Below, piece after piece: positions 20,509 to 32,504 of a stretch of 64,000 bases of DNA. This stretch comes from an uncultured Pelagibacteraceae bacterium (GTDB taxonomy: Bacteria > Pseudomonadota > Alphaproteobacteria > Pelagibacterales > Pelagibacteraceae), in assembly GCA_902545825.1 (NCBI GenBank), contig CACCHS010000001.1, forward strand, positions 18,434 to 82,433. The letters run 5' to 3'. Numbering within the stretch: the first letter of the stretch is position 1; every line of letters starts with the position of its first letter. Under the pieces are notes generated by a model. The model had not been told where the DNA came from and made no database searches. It was given only the letters and a program-made list of their open reading frames with translations. A program made the translations under genes and the position numbers.

Positions 20509-20968
20509 AGTTGACGTTGTTATTGATAATAATAAGTGGAAAAAAAAAATCAAAAGAGCAAATTTTTTTTTTAATAAAATTTTAAGATTCTTTCCCAAAA
20601 AATATAAATTTGAAAAAAAAAAAATTTTATTTTCACTTTCTTTATCTGATAACCAAAAAATTCGAAAATTGAATAAAAAATTTAGAAAAAAAAACAAACC
20701 AACAGATGTGCTTTCTTTTCCTTACAATGATAAAGTGGGTAAAAACAAATTTTACCTTGGTGACATAATAATTAGTTACAACTATATGAACCAACCAAAA
20801 AATATAAGTAATTTAAATTTTAAAAATAAGGTTGTAAAAATTTTTATTCATGGTTTTCTACATCTTTTGGGTTTTGACCACAAAAAAAATAGTGATTTTA
20901 ACAAAATGCAAAGAGAAGAAAATAAATTATTTAATTTATTAGAAAAAAAAATTGAAAAAATTATTTAA
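20501..20968 (+). CDS. ybeY: Endoribonuclease YbeY; ATG at 20501 overlaps phoH stop
   Basis: HGFLHLLGFDH metal-binding motif; KPTDVLSFPY. Confidence 0.93.
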   Translation: MIKVDVVIDNNKWKKKIKRANFFFNKILRFFPKKYKFEKKKILFSLSLSDNQKIRKLNKKFRKKNKPTDVLSFPYNDKVGKNKFYLGDIIISYNYMNQPKNISNLNFKNKVVKIFIHGFLHLLGFDHKKNSDFNKMQREENKLFNLLEKKIEKII

Positions 20969-22496
20969 TAATAAAAAAATCATATATTTTATCGTTTTCA
21001 TTTTAGGAGGCTTAAGTTCTTTTAGTCTTCCACCATATAATTGGTTTTATATAAATTTTTTTACTCTAAGTTTTTTCTTTATTCTTTTAGTGCAAAATAA
21101 AAATTTGGACAAAAAAAATTATTTTTTTTATGGATGGTTATTTGGTTTTGGTTATTTTTTATTTAGTTTATATTGGATAGCAATCTCGCTTACATTTGAT
21201 TCAACTCTTAAAATTTTAATACCTATTTCAATAATTATAATACCGTCTTTCTTGTCATTATTTTTTGCGATACCTGCTTATTTATTATCTTTCTTTTTAA
21301 AATTTAAAAATTTATCTTTAATTTTAACTTTCTCTTTATTCATAGGAGTCTTTGAATTTATTAGAGGTCATATTTTAACAGGGTTTCCATGGAATTTATT
21401 TTTATATTCTTTATCGAACAACACTTCATATATTCAAATGACCTCGTTTATTGGAACATATGGTTTAAATTTATTTACTACTACATTTTTTTTTATTCCT
21501 GCAATTTTATTTCTAAAAAAAACAAAATTTGAATCAATTTTATCTTTCGTTTTTTTTTCAATTTTACTATCATTTTTTTTAATCGGAGAATTAAGAATAA
21601 ACGATCATAATAGAATTTCAAAAAGTCAAAAAAATTTTCAAATTAAAATCATTTCCCCAAATGTCGAAATAAAAAGATTTTATGACTCCTCAAATGAGGT
21701 AGAAATTATTGATGAAATGATAAAAATTAGTGATCCTGAAAAAGAAATATCAACTTTATTTATATGGCCGGAGGGGATTCTTACTTCTACATACCTTAAA
21801 GATATTGATAAATATAAAACTTTATTTAAAAAATTTAGTGAAAAACATTTAATTTTATTTGGCATAAATGATTTGGATGAAGAAGATAATTTAAAAATTT
21901 ATAATTCCTTAGCTATTGTTGATAATGAATTAAATATAAAAGCATTATATCGCAAGAATGAGCTTGTTCCTTTTGGTGAATTTTTACCTTTTGAGAATAT
22001 TTTAAATAAAATAGGCTTGAGAAGCATCACAAATAATTATCAGTCATTTTCTAAAGGAGATAGCAGGGATATAATTAATATAAATAATAATAACTTTAAC
22101 TTGAATATACTACCATTAATTTGTTACGAGGTAATATATTCAGGCAAACTATCTGAAATTAATAATTACGATTTAATAATTAATATTTCTGAAGATGGAT
22201 GGTTTGGAAAATCTATAGGACCTCATCAACATTTTGCTCATTCAGTTTTTAGAGCGATAGAGGAAGGTAAAAGTATTGTCAGATCATCAAATAATGGAAT
22301 TTCAGCTATCATAGATCCTAGAGGAAAAATCATAAAAATAAATAAGTCAACTTCTAGTGGTGCATTAAGTGAATATGGTTTTGAAAAGCTAGGTGAAATG
22401 ACAGTATTTTCAACATATGGTCGTAATAATATATTCTTTTATTTAGTCTTAATTTATATTACCTTAATTTTTTTTTTAAAAAGACAAGGGAGATAA
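20952..22496 (+). CDS. lnt: Apolipoprotein N-acyltransferase (TTG start)
   Basis: Membrane N-terminus plus nitrilase-like domain ([24 protein letters not shown]). Confidence 0.94.
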   Translation: MKKLFNNKKIIYFIVFILGGLSSFSLPPYNWFYINFFTLSFFFILLVQNKNLDKKNYFFYGWLFGFGYFLFSLYWIAISLTFDSTLKILIPISIIIIPSFLSLFFAIPAYLLSFFLKFKNLSLILTFSLFIGVFEFIRGHILTGFPWNLFLYSLSNNTSYIQMTSFIGTYGLNLFTTTFFFIPAILFLKKTKFESILSFVFFSILLSFFLIGELRINDHNRISKSQKNFQIKIISPNVEIKRFYDSSNEVEIIDEMIKISDPEKEISTLFIWPEGILTSTYLKDIDKYKTLFKKFSEKHLILFGINDLDEEDNLKIYNSLAIVDNELNIKALYRKNELVPFGEFLPFENILNKIGLRSITNNYQSFSKGDSRDIININNNNFNLNILPLICYEVIYSGKLSEINNYDLIINISEDGWFGKSIGPHQHFAHSVFRAIEEGKSIVRSSNNGISAIIDPRGKIIKINKSTSSGALSEYGFEKLGEMTVFSTYGRNNIFFYLVLIYITLIFFLKRQGR

Positions 22497-22497
22497 A

Positions 22498-23658
22498 ATG
22501 AAAAAAAATTATTTGTTTACAAGCGAATCCGTTTCCGAAGGTCATCCAGACAAAGTATGTGATAGAATCTCTGATATGGTCGTCGATACTTATTTAGGTA
22601 TGGAGCCTCAAGCAAGAGTGGCTTGCGAAACATTGACTACAACAAATAAAGTTGTTTTAGCAGGAGAGACTAGAGGTCCAGATGTTAATAAAGATGAGTT
22701 AATTTCAAAAGTTAGGAATTGCATCAAGGATATTGGATATGACCAAGATGGCTTCACTTACAAAGAAGCTACTAAAATTGAATGCCATTTACACTCTCAG
22801 TCAGCCGATATAGCGATGGGAGTTGACTCTTCCGGAAACAAAGATGAAGGTGCAGGAGACCAAGGTATAATGTTTGGGTATGCATGTAATGAGACTGATG
22901 TTCTTATGCCAGCTCCAATACATTTTTCACACAGAATTTTAAGATTAATGGCTGAAGATAGAAAATCTGGAAAGCTAAAAGGAATAGAACCAGACTCAAA
23001 AAGTCAAATTACAATTGAATATAAAGATGGAGTTCCGGCAAATGTGAAGTCAGTTGTGATTTCTACACAACACTCTAAAGATGTGAATTTAGCAAAAGTT
23101 AAAGAACTTTGTATGCCTTATATTGAAAAATCTATTCCAAAAAATTTATTAGGTAATCTTGATGAAAACGAAATATATATCAATCCAACTGGAAATTTTG
23201 TTATTGGTGGACCAGATGGAGATACTGGTTTAACGGGAAGAAAAATAATTGTAGATACATACGGTGGAGCTGCACCGCATGGCGGAGGAGCTTTTTCTGG
23301 AAAAGATCCAACCAAAGTTGATAGGTCAGCAGCGTACGCATCAAGATATTTGGCTAAAAATATCGTAGCCTCAAGAATTTCTGATAAATGCTTAATTCAA
23401 CTAGCATATGCTATTGGAGTATCTAAACCTTTGTCAATATATGTTGATCTATTTTCTAATGATGAAGAAAAGAATAATTATGTAGAAAAGCTTATTAAAG
23501 ATAATTTTGATTTAAGTCCAAGAGGTATAAGAGAAATGTTAGGATTAAATAAACCTATATATGAAAAATCAGCTGCATATGGTCATTTTGGAAGGGAACC
23601 AGAGGGAAATGGTGCATTTTCATGGGAAAAAACGGATAAGATCTCAGTATTTAAATAA
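22498..23658 (+). CDS. metK: S-adenosylmethionine synthetase
   Basis: [47 protein letters not shown]. Confidence 0.99.
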   Translation: MKKNYLFTSESVSEGHPDKVCDRISDMVVDTYLGMEPQARVACETLTTTNKVVLAGETRGPDVNKDELISKVRNCIKDIGYDQDGFTYKEATKIECHLHSQSADIAMGVDSSGNKDEGAGDQGIMFGYACNETDVLMPAPIHFSHRILRLMAEDRKSGKLKGIEPDSKSQITIEYKDGVPANVKSVVISTQHSKDVNLAKVKELCMPYIEKSIPKNLLGNLDENEIYINPTGNFVIGGPDGDTGLTGRKIIVDTYGGAAPHGGGAFSGKDPTKVDRSAAYASRYLAKNIVASRISDKCLIQLAYAIGVSKPLSIYVDLFSNDEEKNNYVEKLIKDNFDLSPRGIREMLGLNKPIYEKSAAYGHFGREPEGNGAFSWEKTDKISVFK

Positions 23659-23717
23659 GTAAAAAGTTGAAAATATAAAAAAAATATCTATATTCCAACT
23701 AAATTATTAAGGAATTC

Positions 23718-23745
23718 AAAAATGGGCTTCGGCCCATTTTTTTTT
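23718..23745 (+). terminator. Rho-independent terminator/attenuator-like hairpin between metK and nusA
   Basis: AAAAATGGGC-TTCG-GCCCATTTTT stem with UUCG tetraloop and 9-T run (23737-23745), ending 10 nt before nusA ATG. Confidence 0.85.
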
Positions 23746-23755
23746 GGTAGGAAAG

Positions 23756-25309
23756 ATGTTAAATAAACGCTCAGATAAATTAGAACTATTGAGAATTGCA
23801 GAAGCAGTAGCTTTAGAAAAATCTATAGATAAAGAGTTAATTATTAATTCTATGGAAACAGGTATTGCAAAAGCTGCAAAATCAAAATTTGGACAAGATA
23901 ATGAGATAGAGGTTCAAATTGACAGAGACAGTGGGGATATAGGAATATTTAGAAAGTTGGTGATTGTTGAAAATCCTGAAAATAATAATACCGAGGTTAG
24001 TCTTAAACAAGCACAGAAGTTTGGTGAAGAAAATAAAAACAAGAATATTGGTGATACAATTTTACAACCTTTACCAACATTTGATTTTGGAAGAATTGCT
24101 GCCCAAACAGCAAAACAAGTAATAAGCACAAGTGTCAGAGAAGCTGAAAGAGAAAGACAGTTTAATGATTTTATAGATAAAAAGGATACAATACTGAGTG
24201 GTATAGTAAAAAGATTAGAATTTGGAAATGTCATTGTTGATTTAGGGAGAACAGAGGCAATAATCCAAAAAAACGAAATGATACCTAGAGAAAACATTAA
24301 AGCAGGTGATAGATTAAAAGCATATTGCTATGATGTTAGGAGAGAGCCTAGGGGACAACAAATATTCTTATCAAGAGCACATCCAAAATTTATGGAAAAA
24401 TTATTTACTCAGGAAGTGCCAGAAATATATGACGGATTAATTGAAATTATTTCGTCATCCAGAGATCCAGGAAGTAGAGCTAAAATTTGTGTTAAAGCAA
24501 TTGATAATTCATTGGATCCAGTTGGTGCTTGTGTTGGTATGAGAGGTAGCAGAGTTCAAGCAGTTGTAAACGAATTACAAGGTGAAAAAATTGATATAGT
24601 AAATTGGTCTGAGGACCCAGCTGTTGTGGTATCAAATGCACTGTCACCAGCAGAAATTCAGAGAGTCAATGTTGATTTAGAAAATAAAAAGCTTGATGTA
24701 ATACTAACAGAAGAAAATTTAAGTAAAGCTATAGGGAGAAGAGGTCAAAATGTTAGATTAGCAACGAAGCTAATGAATTTTGAGATTAATATAATGACTG
24801 ATCAAGAAGATTCAGAAAGAAGACAAACTGAATTTAAAGAGAAAACAGAAAATTTTGTAAAAAATTTAGAGCTAGATGAGACTTTAGGCCAGTTACTTGT
24901 AGCTGAAGGATTTTCTTCAATTGACGATATTAAAGACTCTAGTGTTGAGGCATTAATAAAAATTGAGGGTATTGAAGAAGATACCGCAAAAGAGCTTATA
25001 GAAAGAGCAAAGGAGTCATATCAAAAAGATCAAGAAGAAATTTCAAAAAAAATCAAAGATCTTGGTCTTGAAAGCCAGTTGATAGAACATGAAGGGTTAA
25101 CTCCTGGTATGCTCGTTACTTTAGGAGAACAAAAAATTCTTACACTAAATGATTTTGCTGACTTAGCGTCAGATGAACTTACAGGAGGGTATGATATTAT
25201 AAAAGGTGAAAGAATTAAAATAAAAGGATATCTTGAGGAATTTGCACTATCTAAAAACGAGGCTGATAATTTAATTATGTCTGCAAGAGAAAAAGTTTAT
25301 AAAGATTGA
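23756..25309 (+). CDS. nusA: Transcription termination/antitermination protein NusA
   Basis: S1/KH regions (GACVGMRGSRVQAVVNELQGEKIDIV); start trimmed to MLNKRSDKLELLRI. Confidence 0.97.
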   Translation: MLNKRSDKLELLRIAEAVALEKSIDKELIINSMETGIAKAAKSKFGQDNEIEVQIDRDSGDIGIFRKLVIVENPENNNTEVSLKQAQKFGEENKNKNIGDTILQPLPTFDFGRIAAQTAKQVISTSVREAERERQFNDFIDKKDTILSGIVKRLEFGNVIVDLGRTEAIIQKNEMIPRENIKAGDRLKAYCYDVRREPRGQQIFLSRAHPKFMEKLFTQEVPEIYDGLIEIISSSRDPGSRAKICVKAIDNSLDPVGACVGMRGSRVQAVVNELQGEKIDIVNWSEDPAVVVSNALSPAEIQRVNVDLENKKLDVILTEENLSKAIGRRGQNVRLATKLMNFEINIMTDQEDSERRQTEFKEKTENFVKNLELDETLGQLLVAEGFSSIDDIKDSSVEALIKIEGIEEDTAKELIERAKESYQKDQEEISKKIKDLGLESQLIEHEGLTPGMLVTLGEQKILTLNDFADLASDELTGGYDIIKGERIKIKGYLEEFALSKNEADNLIMSAREKVYKD

Positions 25310-25318
25310 GGATGACCT

Positions 25319-27508
25319 ATGGAGAAAAAAAAAACGAAACTAACACTGTCTGGGAACTTAAAAAAATCCATATCCAATATTGAAAAAGCAAAGACTCAAG
25401 GAAAAAACTCTGTTTTTATAGAAAAGAAATCAAATAAATTTGCGCCTAGGAAATCATTTAATAATAATACAAAATTTAGTTTTAAGCCAAAAAATCCTAC
25501 TTATTCAAAACCTACGCCACCTTCAAATGATTATGAAAAAAGAAAACTGGCTGAACAAAGAGCAACAAAAAGACTTAAAGAGGATAAAGATAAAAGAGAC
25601 GTAAAAAGTAAATCAATAAACAAAAGACGTGAGTTAAAACTTACAATATCAAGAGCACTCAGTGGTGAAGATGAGGGAAGATCAAGAAGTCTAGCAGCTT
25701 TAAAGAGAGCTAAGCAAAAAGAAAATAGAATAACACAAAAAGATAACACTCAAGAAAATCTAAAACCAGTCAAAAGAGATGTAAATATTCCTGAGATAAT
25801 AACTATTAGAGAGTTAGCAAATAGAATGGCTGAGCAATCTAGCAGTATAATTAAACACTTATTAGGTATGGGTGTCACAGCAACAATAAATCACTCAATC
25901 GATTCGGATACAGCTGAATATCTGGTCAAAGAATTTGGACATAATCCTATTAAAGACGAAAAAGCTGAGGAAAAAATTAAAAAAATTAAAGAAGTTAAAT
26001 CTGAGAACTTAAAAAAAAGACCACCAATAGTAACTGTGATGGGACATGTTGACCACGGAAAAACTTCCTTATTAGATGTTTTAAGAAGTGCAAATGTTGT
26101 TTCTGGAGAATTTGGAGGAATAACTCAACACATTGGAGCTTATCAAATAAGTTATAAAGATCAAAAAATTACATTTATAGATACGCCCGGCCATGCCGCA
26201 TTCACTGAGATGAGGGCACGAGGTTCTAAGTTGACTGATTTAGTAGTTTTAGTTGTTGCTGCTGATGATGGAGTGAAGCCTCAAACAATAGAATCAATTA
26301 AACATGCAAAAGCAGCAAAAGTACCAATAGTAGTGGCCATTAATAAATGTGACCTACCTGAAGCTGATCCTCAGAAAATAAAAAATCAACTTTTGGAGCA
26401 CGAATTAATAGCTGAAGATTTGTCAGGTGATACATTAATGGTTGAGATTTCTACAAAAACTAAAAAGAATTTAGATAAACTTACTGAGTCAATTATACTT
26501 CAAGCTGAACTTTTAGATTTAAAAACTGACTATGAAAGTAGATCGACAGGGGTAGTTTTAGAGTCCAAAATTGACGTTGGTAGAGGCCCTATTGCTAATA
26601 TTATAATTACCAGTGGGACACTTAAAAAAGGAGATTATTTTGTAAGTGGTCTACAGTGGGGAAAGGTAAGAGTGATTAACAATGATTATGGAAAAAATAT
26701 TGATATTGCATTACCAGCTTCACCAGTCGAAGTACTAGGAATAAATGGCCCCGCTAAATCAGGAGATGACTTTTTAGTTTTAGAAAATGAGAAAGAGGCA
26801 AAGAGCCTTTGTGATGCTAGAGTTCAAGAGTCAAAGGTAGGTAAAAATCCTTTGAAATTTGTAACACAAGAATCAGCTTTTAAAGACAAAGTTTCAGAGG
26901 AATTAAATATTATTATAAAGTCGGATGTTCACGGATCATCTGAGGCTATAAAAAATGCTGTAATGCAAATAAAACATGATGAGATAAAACCAAAAATAAT
27001 TTTATCAGATATAGGAATGGTAACAGAAACTGATGTATCTTTAGCTAAAGCTTCAAAGGCGATATTGGTTGCTTTTAATGTCAAACCAACAAAAGAAGCA
27101 AAAAAACTTGCTGAGCAAGAAAAAATTTTAATTTCCTCATATAATATAATCTATGAAGTATTAGATTTTATTAAAAATAAAATGTCAGGGTTATTATCCC
27201 CAGATGTTGAGGAGCAGATTATCGGATCTGCAGAGATATTAGAAATATTTAAGGTTTCAAAGGTCGGTAAAGTTGCAGGGTCAAAAGTTATAGATGGAGA
27301 AATAATAAACAATTCAAGTGCAAGAATTATAAGAGATGGAGCAATTATTTATAATGGCAAGATTGGGTCGATTTTTAGAGAAAAAAATCAAGCTAAACAA
27401 GTTAGCGCAGGTTTAGAGTGTGGTATTACACTTAAAGATTTTAGTGATTTTCAAAAAAAAGACATCATAGAGGTTTATAGCTCCAAGATAACAGAGAGAA
27501 GAATATGA
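25319..27508 (+). CDS. infB: Translation initiation factor IF-2
   Basis: [38 protein letters not shown]. Confidence 0.99.
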   Translation: MEKKKTKLTLSGNLKKSISNIEKAKTQGKNSVFIEKKSNKFAPRKSFNNNTKFSFKPKNPTYSKPTPPSNDYEKRKLAEQRATKRLKEDKDKRDVKSKSINKRRELKLTISRALSGEDEGRSRSLAALKRAKQKENRITQKDNTQENLKPVKRDVNIPEIITIRELANRMAEQSSSIIKHLLGMGVTATINHSIDSDTAEYLVKEFGHNPIKDEKAEEKIKKIKEVKSENLKKRPPIVTVMGHVDHGKTSLLDVLRSANVVSGEFGGITQHIGAYQISYKDQKITFIDTPGHAAFTEMRARGSKLTDLVVLVVAADDGVKPQTIESIKHAKAAKVPIVVAINKCDLPEADPQKIKNQLLEHELIAEDLSGDTLMVEISTKTKKNLDKLTESIILQAELLDLKTDYESRSTGVVLESKIDVGRGPIANIIITSGTLKKGDYFVSGLQWGKVRVINNDYGKNIDIALPASPVEVLGINGPAKSGDDFLVLENEKEAKSLCDARVQESKVGKNPLKFVTQESAFKDKVSEELNIIIKSDVHGSSEAIKNAVMQIKHDEIKPKIILSDIGMVTETDVSLAKASKAILVAFNVKPTKEAKKLAEQEKILISSYNIIYEVLDFIKNKMSGLLSPDVEEQIIGSAEILEIFKVSKVGKVAGSKVIDGEIINNSSARIIRDGAIIYNGKIGSIFREKNQAKQVSAGLECGITLKDFSDFQKKDIIEVYSSKITERRI

Positions 27509-27888
27509 GAAGCAAAAAATCAAGTAGACCTGTAACACAAAGACAATTGAGAGTTGGAGAAATGATAAAACAGGCTTTAGGGACAATTTTTGTTAGAGGA
27601 GAGGCAAAATTACCGAATTTAGACACAAATAATATAACAGTTACTGAAGTTAGGATGAGCTCTGACCTTAAAACTGCAAAAGCATTTGTTTTGCCACTTG
27701 GTGGAAAAAATGCTACTGAAGCAGTAAATATATTAAAGGAATTTTCCTTTGTAGTAAGAAAAGTTCTTTCAAAAAAAATAACTATGAAATTTTTACCAAA
27801 AATACTATTCGTAAAAGACGACTCTTTTGAGTATGCAGAAAAAATTGAAAATTTAATAAAACAAACTAATAGACAGGAAAAGATATGA
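27505..27888 (+). CDS. rbfA: Ribosome-binding factor A
   Basis: RQLRVGEMIKQAL, between infB and rpsO. Confidence 0.93.
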   Translation: MRSKKSSRPVTQRQLRVGEMIKQALGTIFVRGEAKLPNLDTNNITVTEVRMSSDLKTAKAFVLPLGGKNATEAVNILKEFSFVVRKVLSKKITMKFLPKILFVKDDSFEYAEKIENLIKQTNRQEKI

Positions 27889-28133
27889 TTAAAAAAGCAA
27901 AAGATTTAGCAATCCACGAGAAGGATACAGGATCCTCCGAGGTTCAAATTGCATTATTAACAGAAAAGATTGAGGTTTTATCTAAACATGTCAAAGAATT
28001 TAAGAAAGATAAGCATTCCTCAGTTGGATTATTAAAAGCAGTAAATAAAAGAAAAAAGTTATTGGATTATTTAAAGAGGAATAAATTAGACTCTTATAAA
28101 AATGTAATAAGTAAATTAAATATAAGGAAGTAA
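27885..28133 (+). CDS. rpsO: 30S ribosomal protein S15
   Basis: DTGSSEVQIALLTEKIEVLSKHVKEFKKDKHSSVGLLKAVNKRKKLLDYL. Confidence 0.97.
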   Translation: MIKKAKDLAIHEKDTGSSEVQIALLTEKIEVLSKHVKEFKKDKHSSVGLLKAVNKRKKLLDYLKRNKLDSYKNVISKLNIRK

Positions 28134-30206
28134 ATGTTCAAAGTTTTTAAGAAAGAAATTGAAGTAGCAGGAAAAAAAATAAGTTTAGAAACTGGCAAAA
28201 TTGCTAGACAAGCAGATGGAGCAATAATCGCAAAATGCGGTGAAACTGTAGTAATGGCTACGGTAGTTGGTGCAAAAAAAGTTAACCCGGATGTAGATTA
28301 TTTTCCTTTATCGGTAAACTATCAAGAAAAATATTATGCAGCGGGCAAAATACCAGGAGGATACTTCAAAAGAGAAGCAAGACCAACTGAGAGCGAAACA
28401 TTAATTTCTAGATTGATTGATAGACCAATCAGGCCTCTATTCCCTGATGAGTTCAAAAATGAAGTTCAATTACTACCAACTGTAATTTCATATGACAAAG
28501 AAAACGAAGCAGATATTTTATCAATTATTGCATCTTCAGCAGCTTTAGCGATTTCAGGAATGCCGTTTATGGGTCCGGTAGGAGCATCAAGAGTTGGTTT
28601 TATTGATGGTAAATATGTTTTAAATCCATCAAAAATTGACTTACAAAAATCAAAATTAGATTTGGTTGTTGCCGGCACTAAAGATGCTGTGCTTATGGTC
28701 GAGTCTGAAGCAAAAGGCTTAACCGAGGAAGAGATGTTAAATGCAGTTAAGTTTGGTCATGAAAATTTTGTCCCTATAATTAAAATGATCGAGGACCTTG
28801 CTAAAGAGTGTAGAAAACCAGACTGGGAGATTGAAAAAAAAGATCTTACAGAAATTAGAAAAAAACTTGAAAGTGAATTTACGGATGATTTAAAAAAAGC
28901 ATTCTCTACCAGAGACAAACAAGACAGATCAAATCAAATTTCCGAAATAACAGAAAAAGCTAAAAAATTGTATGAGGAGAATGAAAATTTTACAGATTTA
29001 GACGTCAATTACGAACTTAAAAACTTAGAAAAGAGAATTGTTAGAACAGATATTCTTAAAAACAAAAATAGGATTGATGGAAGAGGTCTTGCAGACGTAC
29101 GGCCTATCATGTGTGAAGTTGGAATTTTACCTAGAGTTCATGGATCAGCATTATTTACAAGAGGAGAGACTCAAGCAATAGTCACTACAACACTAGGAAC
29201 TTCTGATGACGAACAAAGAATTGAAAGTTTAGATGGTCTACAAAGAGAAAGGTTTATGCTACATTATAATTTTCCACCATTCTCAGTAGGAGAAACTGGC
29301 AGAATCGGTACAGGAAGAAGGGAAATTGGACACGGTAAACTTGCTTGGAGAGCTATAAATTCTTCTTTGCCACCAAAAGAAAGTTTTCCATACACTTTTA
29401 GAATTGTTTCCGAAATAACAGAATCAAATGGTTCATCTTCTATGGCTACAGTTTGTGGATCATCACTTGCTCTGATGGATGCAGGTGTCCCAATAAAAGA
29501 GCCAGTAGCAGGTATTGCAATGGGACTGATTAAAGAAGGTGATGACTTTAGTGTACTTTCGGATATTTTAGGAGATGAGGATCATTTAGGTGATATGGAT
29601 TTTAAAGTGGCGGGAACAAAAAATGGCATCACGTCTCTTCAAATGGATATCAAAATTACAGGAATTACATTTGAGATAATGGAACAAGCACTAAAACAAG
29701 CAAAAGATGGAAGAATTCATATTTTAGGCGAGATGAATAAAGCGCTATCAAAATCAAGAGATGATGTAGGTAAACATACACCTAAGATGGAAAAAATAAC
29801 TGTCGATAAAAAAGATATAGCAACAGTTATTGGAAAAGGTGGTGCAACTATAAGAGAAATTGTGGAAAAATCAGGAGCCAAAGTTGACGTTAATGACGAG
29901 GGCGAAGTAACAGTGTCAGCCCCAGATGAAGACTCTAGAAATAAAGCAATGAAAATGATTAAAGATCTTACTGCAAAAGCTGAATTAAACAAAATTTATA
30001 ACGGCAAAGTAATGAAGATTATGGAGTTCGGTGCTTTTGTAAATTTTCTAGGAAAACAAGATGGTCTAGTTCACATTTCAGAATTAGCAGACAAAAGAGT
30101 TGCTAAGGTAACTGATGTTGTTAAAGAGGGTGATGAGGTTAAAGTAAAAGTAATTGGATTTGATAGAGGAAAAGTTAAATTATCAATCAAGCAAGCAGCA
30201 ATTTAA
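28134..30206 (+). CDS. pnp: Polynucleotide phosphorylase
   Basis: Two RNase PH domains, KH ([12 protein letters not shown]) and S1 domains. Confidence 0.99.
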   Translation: MFKVFKKEIEVAGKKISLETGKIARQADGAIIAKCGETVVMATVVGAKKVNPDVDYFPLSVNYQEKYYAAGKIPGGYFKREARPTESETLISRLIDRPIRPLFPDEFKNEVQLLPTVISYDKENEADILSIIASSAALAISGMPFMGPVGASRVGFIDGKYVLNPSKIDLQKSKLDLVVAGTKDAVLMVESEAKGLTEEEMLNAVKFGHENFVPIIKMIEDLAKECRKPDWEIEKKDLTEIRKKLESEFTDDLKKAFSTRDKQDRSNQISEITEKAKKLYEENENFTDLDVNYELKNLEKRIVRTDILKNKNRIDGRGLADVRPIMCEVGILPRVHGSALFTRGETQAIVTTTLGTSDDEQRIESLDGLQRERFMLHYNFPPFSVGETGRIGTGRREIGHGKLAWRAINSSLPPKESFPYTFRIVSEITESNGSSSMATVCGSSLALMDAGVPIKEPVAGIAMGLIKEGDDFSVLSDILGDEDHLGDMDFKVAGTKNGITSLQMDIKITGITFEIMEQALKQAKDGRIHILGEMNKALSKSRDDVGKHTPKMEKITVDKKDIATVIGKGGATIREIVEKSGAKVDVNDEGEVTVSAPDEDSRNKAMKMIKDLTAKAELNKIYNGKVMKIMEFGAFVNFLGKQDGLVHISELADKRVAKVTDVVKEGDEVKVKVIGFDRGKVKLSIKQAAI

Positions 30207-30211
30207 TTAAT

Positions 30212-30439
30212 ATGCAAAATCAAGAAATATTGGAAATAATTGAAAATATAAAAGGAAGAAGAAGTTATGAGGAAAAGAAAGCATCAAAGTTAGGCTTTAG
30301 CTCACTTTATGCTTACTTTGAGGATAAAATTTATAAAGAAAAAAAAGCACTCGAAGAAGAGCAAAAAAGAGCGAAAGAAATTAAAACCGAGGAAAATTTA
30401 GATAATAAATCTAAAAGTAAAAGTTGTAGCTGTTGTTAA
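30212..30439 (+). CDS. Small charged protein with C-terminal CSCC
   Basis: 75-aa ORF 6 nt after pnp; ends SKSKSCSCC. Confidence 0.65.
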   Translation: MQNQEILEIIENIKGRRSYEEKKASKLGFSSLYAYFEDKIYKEKKALEEEQKRAKEIKTEENLDNKSKSKSCSCC

Positions 30440-30457
30440 ATAAATTTTAAGTATTTT

Positions 30458-31435
30458 TTACTTTTTTCCAACTATCTTTTTAAATAAATTATTAGCACTT
30501 AACCATCCATCCTCAAGTCTTGGTCCACCAAACCAATCTCCACAAATACCAAGGCCTATTTTTCTGTCCCAATAACTTTCAGATTTTAATGGTTTTGAAT
30601 TTGAAGAATATTTCCATCCATGTATTTGAGTGAAGTATATTTTACTTATTTTTATTTTTATTATATTTTTAAATCTATTGAGTAATATTTTTGTGAAATA
30701 AGTTTTCTTATTTTTATAATTATCTATATTTTTTTTTCCATATTCAAAAGTACTTTGAAGTACCCATAAGTCTTTATTACAAGTGAATCTTTTTTTTGAA
30801 TTTTCATTCGAAACCCATCCTAAAATTTTATCATTTGTAAAATAACTGCTATAATTATTAGATGTCTTATTTGTCATTAGTAAAACTGTTAAACTAGAAT
30901 TCATTATTACTTTATTTTTAAATAAACTCGTTCTCACAAATTTCGATAATAACTTTTTGCATTGTGGAAATGGAATAGAAACTATTAAGTTTTTACTTTT
31001 AATAACTTGACCATTTTGAAATTGAAGATTCCAAACTTTATTAAGTCTATTTATTTTTGATAGTTCATATTGATGATAACATTTTATATTTTTTAATTGA
31101 TACTTGCTAATATCGTTGTTTCCATTAACTCCTATCAACTTAATATGCTTATTTTTCTTTTTAACACTTTTATTAAGAAATTTATGGTTTCCGCCCCAAA
31201 ATTTTAAAATTTTTTTCCTTGTAAGTTCTTTTGTAAATCTCTTAAATTTTAAGGATCTTGGAGACAAATATTGTAAACCGTGGTCAAAACCAATTTTCCC
31301 ATTTAATCTTTTGAATGAGCTTCTGCCTCCAATTCCTTTAGCTTTATCGTATACATTTACAGAAAATTTTTGATTTAAAAGTTTTGCTATTGTAGATCCA
31401 GATATGCCGGTTCCTATTACACAAAAATCTAACAT
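30458..31435 (-). CDS. FAD/NAD(P)-dependent amine oxidase-like (renalase-like) protein
   Basis: FCVIGTGISGSTIAKLL Rossmann; GIGGRSSFKRLNGKIGFDHGLQYL; GLGICGDWFGGPRLEDGWLSANNL. Confidence 0.83.
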   Translation of the reverse strand: MLDFCVIGTGISGSTIAKLLNQKFSVNVYDKAKGIGGRSSFKRLNGKIGFDHGLQYLSPRSLKFKRFTKELTRKKILKFWGGNHKFLNKSVKKKNKHIKLIGVNGNNDISKYQLKNIKCYHQYELSKINRLNKVWNLQFQNGQVIKSKNLIVSIPFPQCKKLLSKFVRTSLFKNKVIMNSSLTVLLMTNKTSNNYSSYFTNDKILGWVSNENSKKRFTCNKDLWVLQSTFEYGKKNIDNYKNKKTYFTKILLNRFKNIIKIKISKIYFTQIHGWKYSSNSKPLKSESYWDRKIGLGICGDWFGGPRLEDGWLSANNLFKKIVGKK

Positions 31436-31890
31436 TATTCAGATGGAATAAAAATTAGGCAAAGACCATTATTACAAAATCTTTTACCTGTTTTGCTAGG
31501 ACCATCATTAAACACGTGTCCATGATGTGCACCACATTTTGCACAATGATACTCAACTCTTTCCATTCCAAAAGAGTAATCTACTTTAGTCTTAAAAGCA
31601 CCTGGAAGAGCTTCAGAAAAGGAAGGCCAGCCAGTTCCACTATCAAACTTTGCGGTTGAGCTAAAAAGTTTATTTCCGCAATTTGCACAATGATAAAAAC
31701 CAACTCTTTTCTCGTACAAAAGACTACTTGTAAAAGGTCTTTCTGTTCCTTCATTAAAAAGAATATCTTTTTGCTCTTTTGTTAAATTTTGATTAATTAT
31801 TTTTTTTGTTTGAGAATATAAAGACCTATGGGGTACAAGTATTAGTCCTAGTAAGGAAATACAAATTAGTTTTAAAAATTTACGTCTCAT
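31435..31890 (-). CDS. msrB: Peptide-methionine (R)-S-oxide reductase, exported
   Basis: CANCGNKLFSSTAKFDSGTGWPSF, CAKCGAHHGHVFNDGP, GKRFCNNG; signal-like N-terminus. Confidence 0.94.
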   Translation of the reverse strand: MRRKFLKLICISLLGLILVPHRSLYSQTKKIINQNLTKEQKDILFNEGTERPFTSSLLYEKRVGFYHCANCGNKLFSSTAKFDSGTGWPSFSEALPGAFKTKVDYSFGMERVEYHCAKCGAHHGHVFNDGPSKTGKRFCNNGLCLIFIPSE

Positions 31891-31952
31891 AATTATAAAT
31901 TAATAAGTTTTTAAAGTTTTTAAACTTGCATTTAAACGCACCTTGATATTTT

Positions 31953-32504
31953 TTATTTAATAATAATACTTCCAAGCGTTTTGAAATTATTGTTTGAGAT
32001 TAAGATTTCACCAGACGAAGTACCTTTATCTAAAACTGCTAAAATAACAACGTAATGTGTTATTAAAACTAGGTTGTCTTCACCTTTCCATTCCTTAATA
32101 TATTTTTTCAATTTTTTGATTTGCTCTTCTTTCTTATCTGCAAATTTTGCATCATAAAATGAATTTAAAGAACTAAAAACTTCAAAATTTTTAAAAGCAA
32201 ATTTAGCTGTATCTTTACATCTACACCATTCACTCGATAAAACTTTTTCTACTTTAATTTTATTATCTTTAAAAAATTCACCTATTTTTTTTGACTGTTC
32301 AATTCCATTTTTACTTAAATTTCTTTGAGTTGAGCAATCTTTTAAGTCAAAATTATCAGGATCTCCATTGCCGGGCGCAATCGCATGTCTTATAAAAATA
32401 ATATTTCCACCACTTTTAAGTTGATTAATAATTTTATTAGAGGAAAAAACGTTTGTTTGAAAGTTTAATAGTCCCAAAATTAGGATTAAAAAAACTTTTC
32501 TCAT
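31953..32504 (-). CDS. Histidine phosphatase family protein, exported
   Basis: IIFIRHAIAPG (RH motif); VLSSEWCRCKDTA; THY; signal peptide. Confidence 0.85.
   Translation of the reverse strand: MRKVFLILILGLLNFQTNVFSSNKIINQLKSGGNIIFIRHAIAPGNGDPDNFDLKDCSTQRNLSKNGIEQSKKIGEFFKDNKIKVEKVLSSEWCRCKDTAKFAFKNFEVFSSLNSFYDAKFADKKEEQIKKLKKYIKEWKGEDNLVLITHYVVILAVLDKGTSSGEILISNNNFKTLGSIIIK

Noticed and set aside
22440-22500. SAM riboswitch upstream of metK
   Set aside because: lnt stop and metK start are adjacent; no room for a leader
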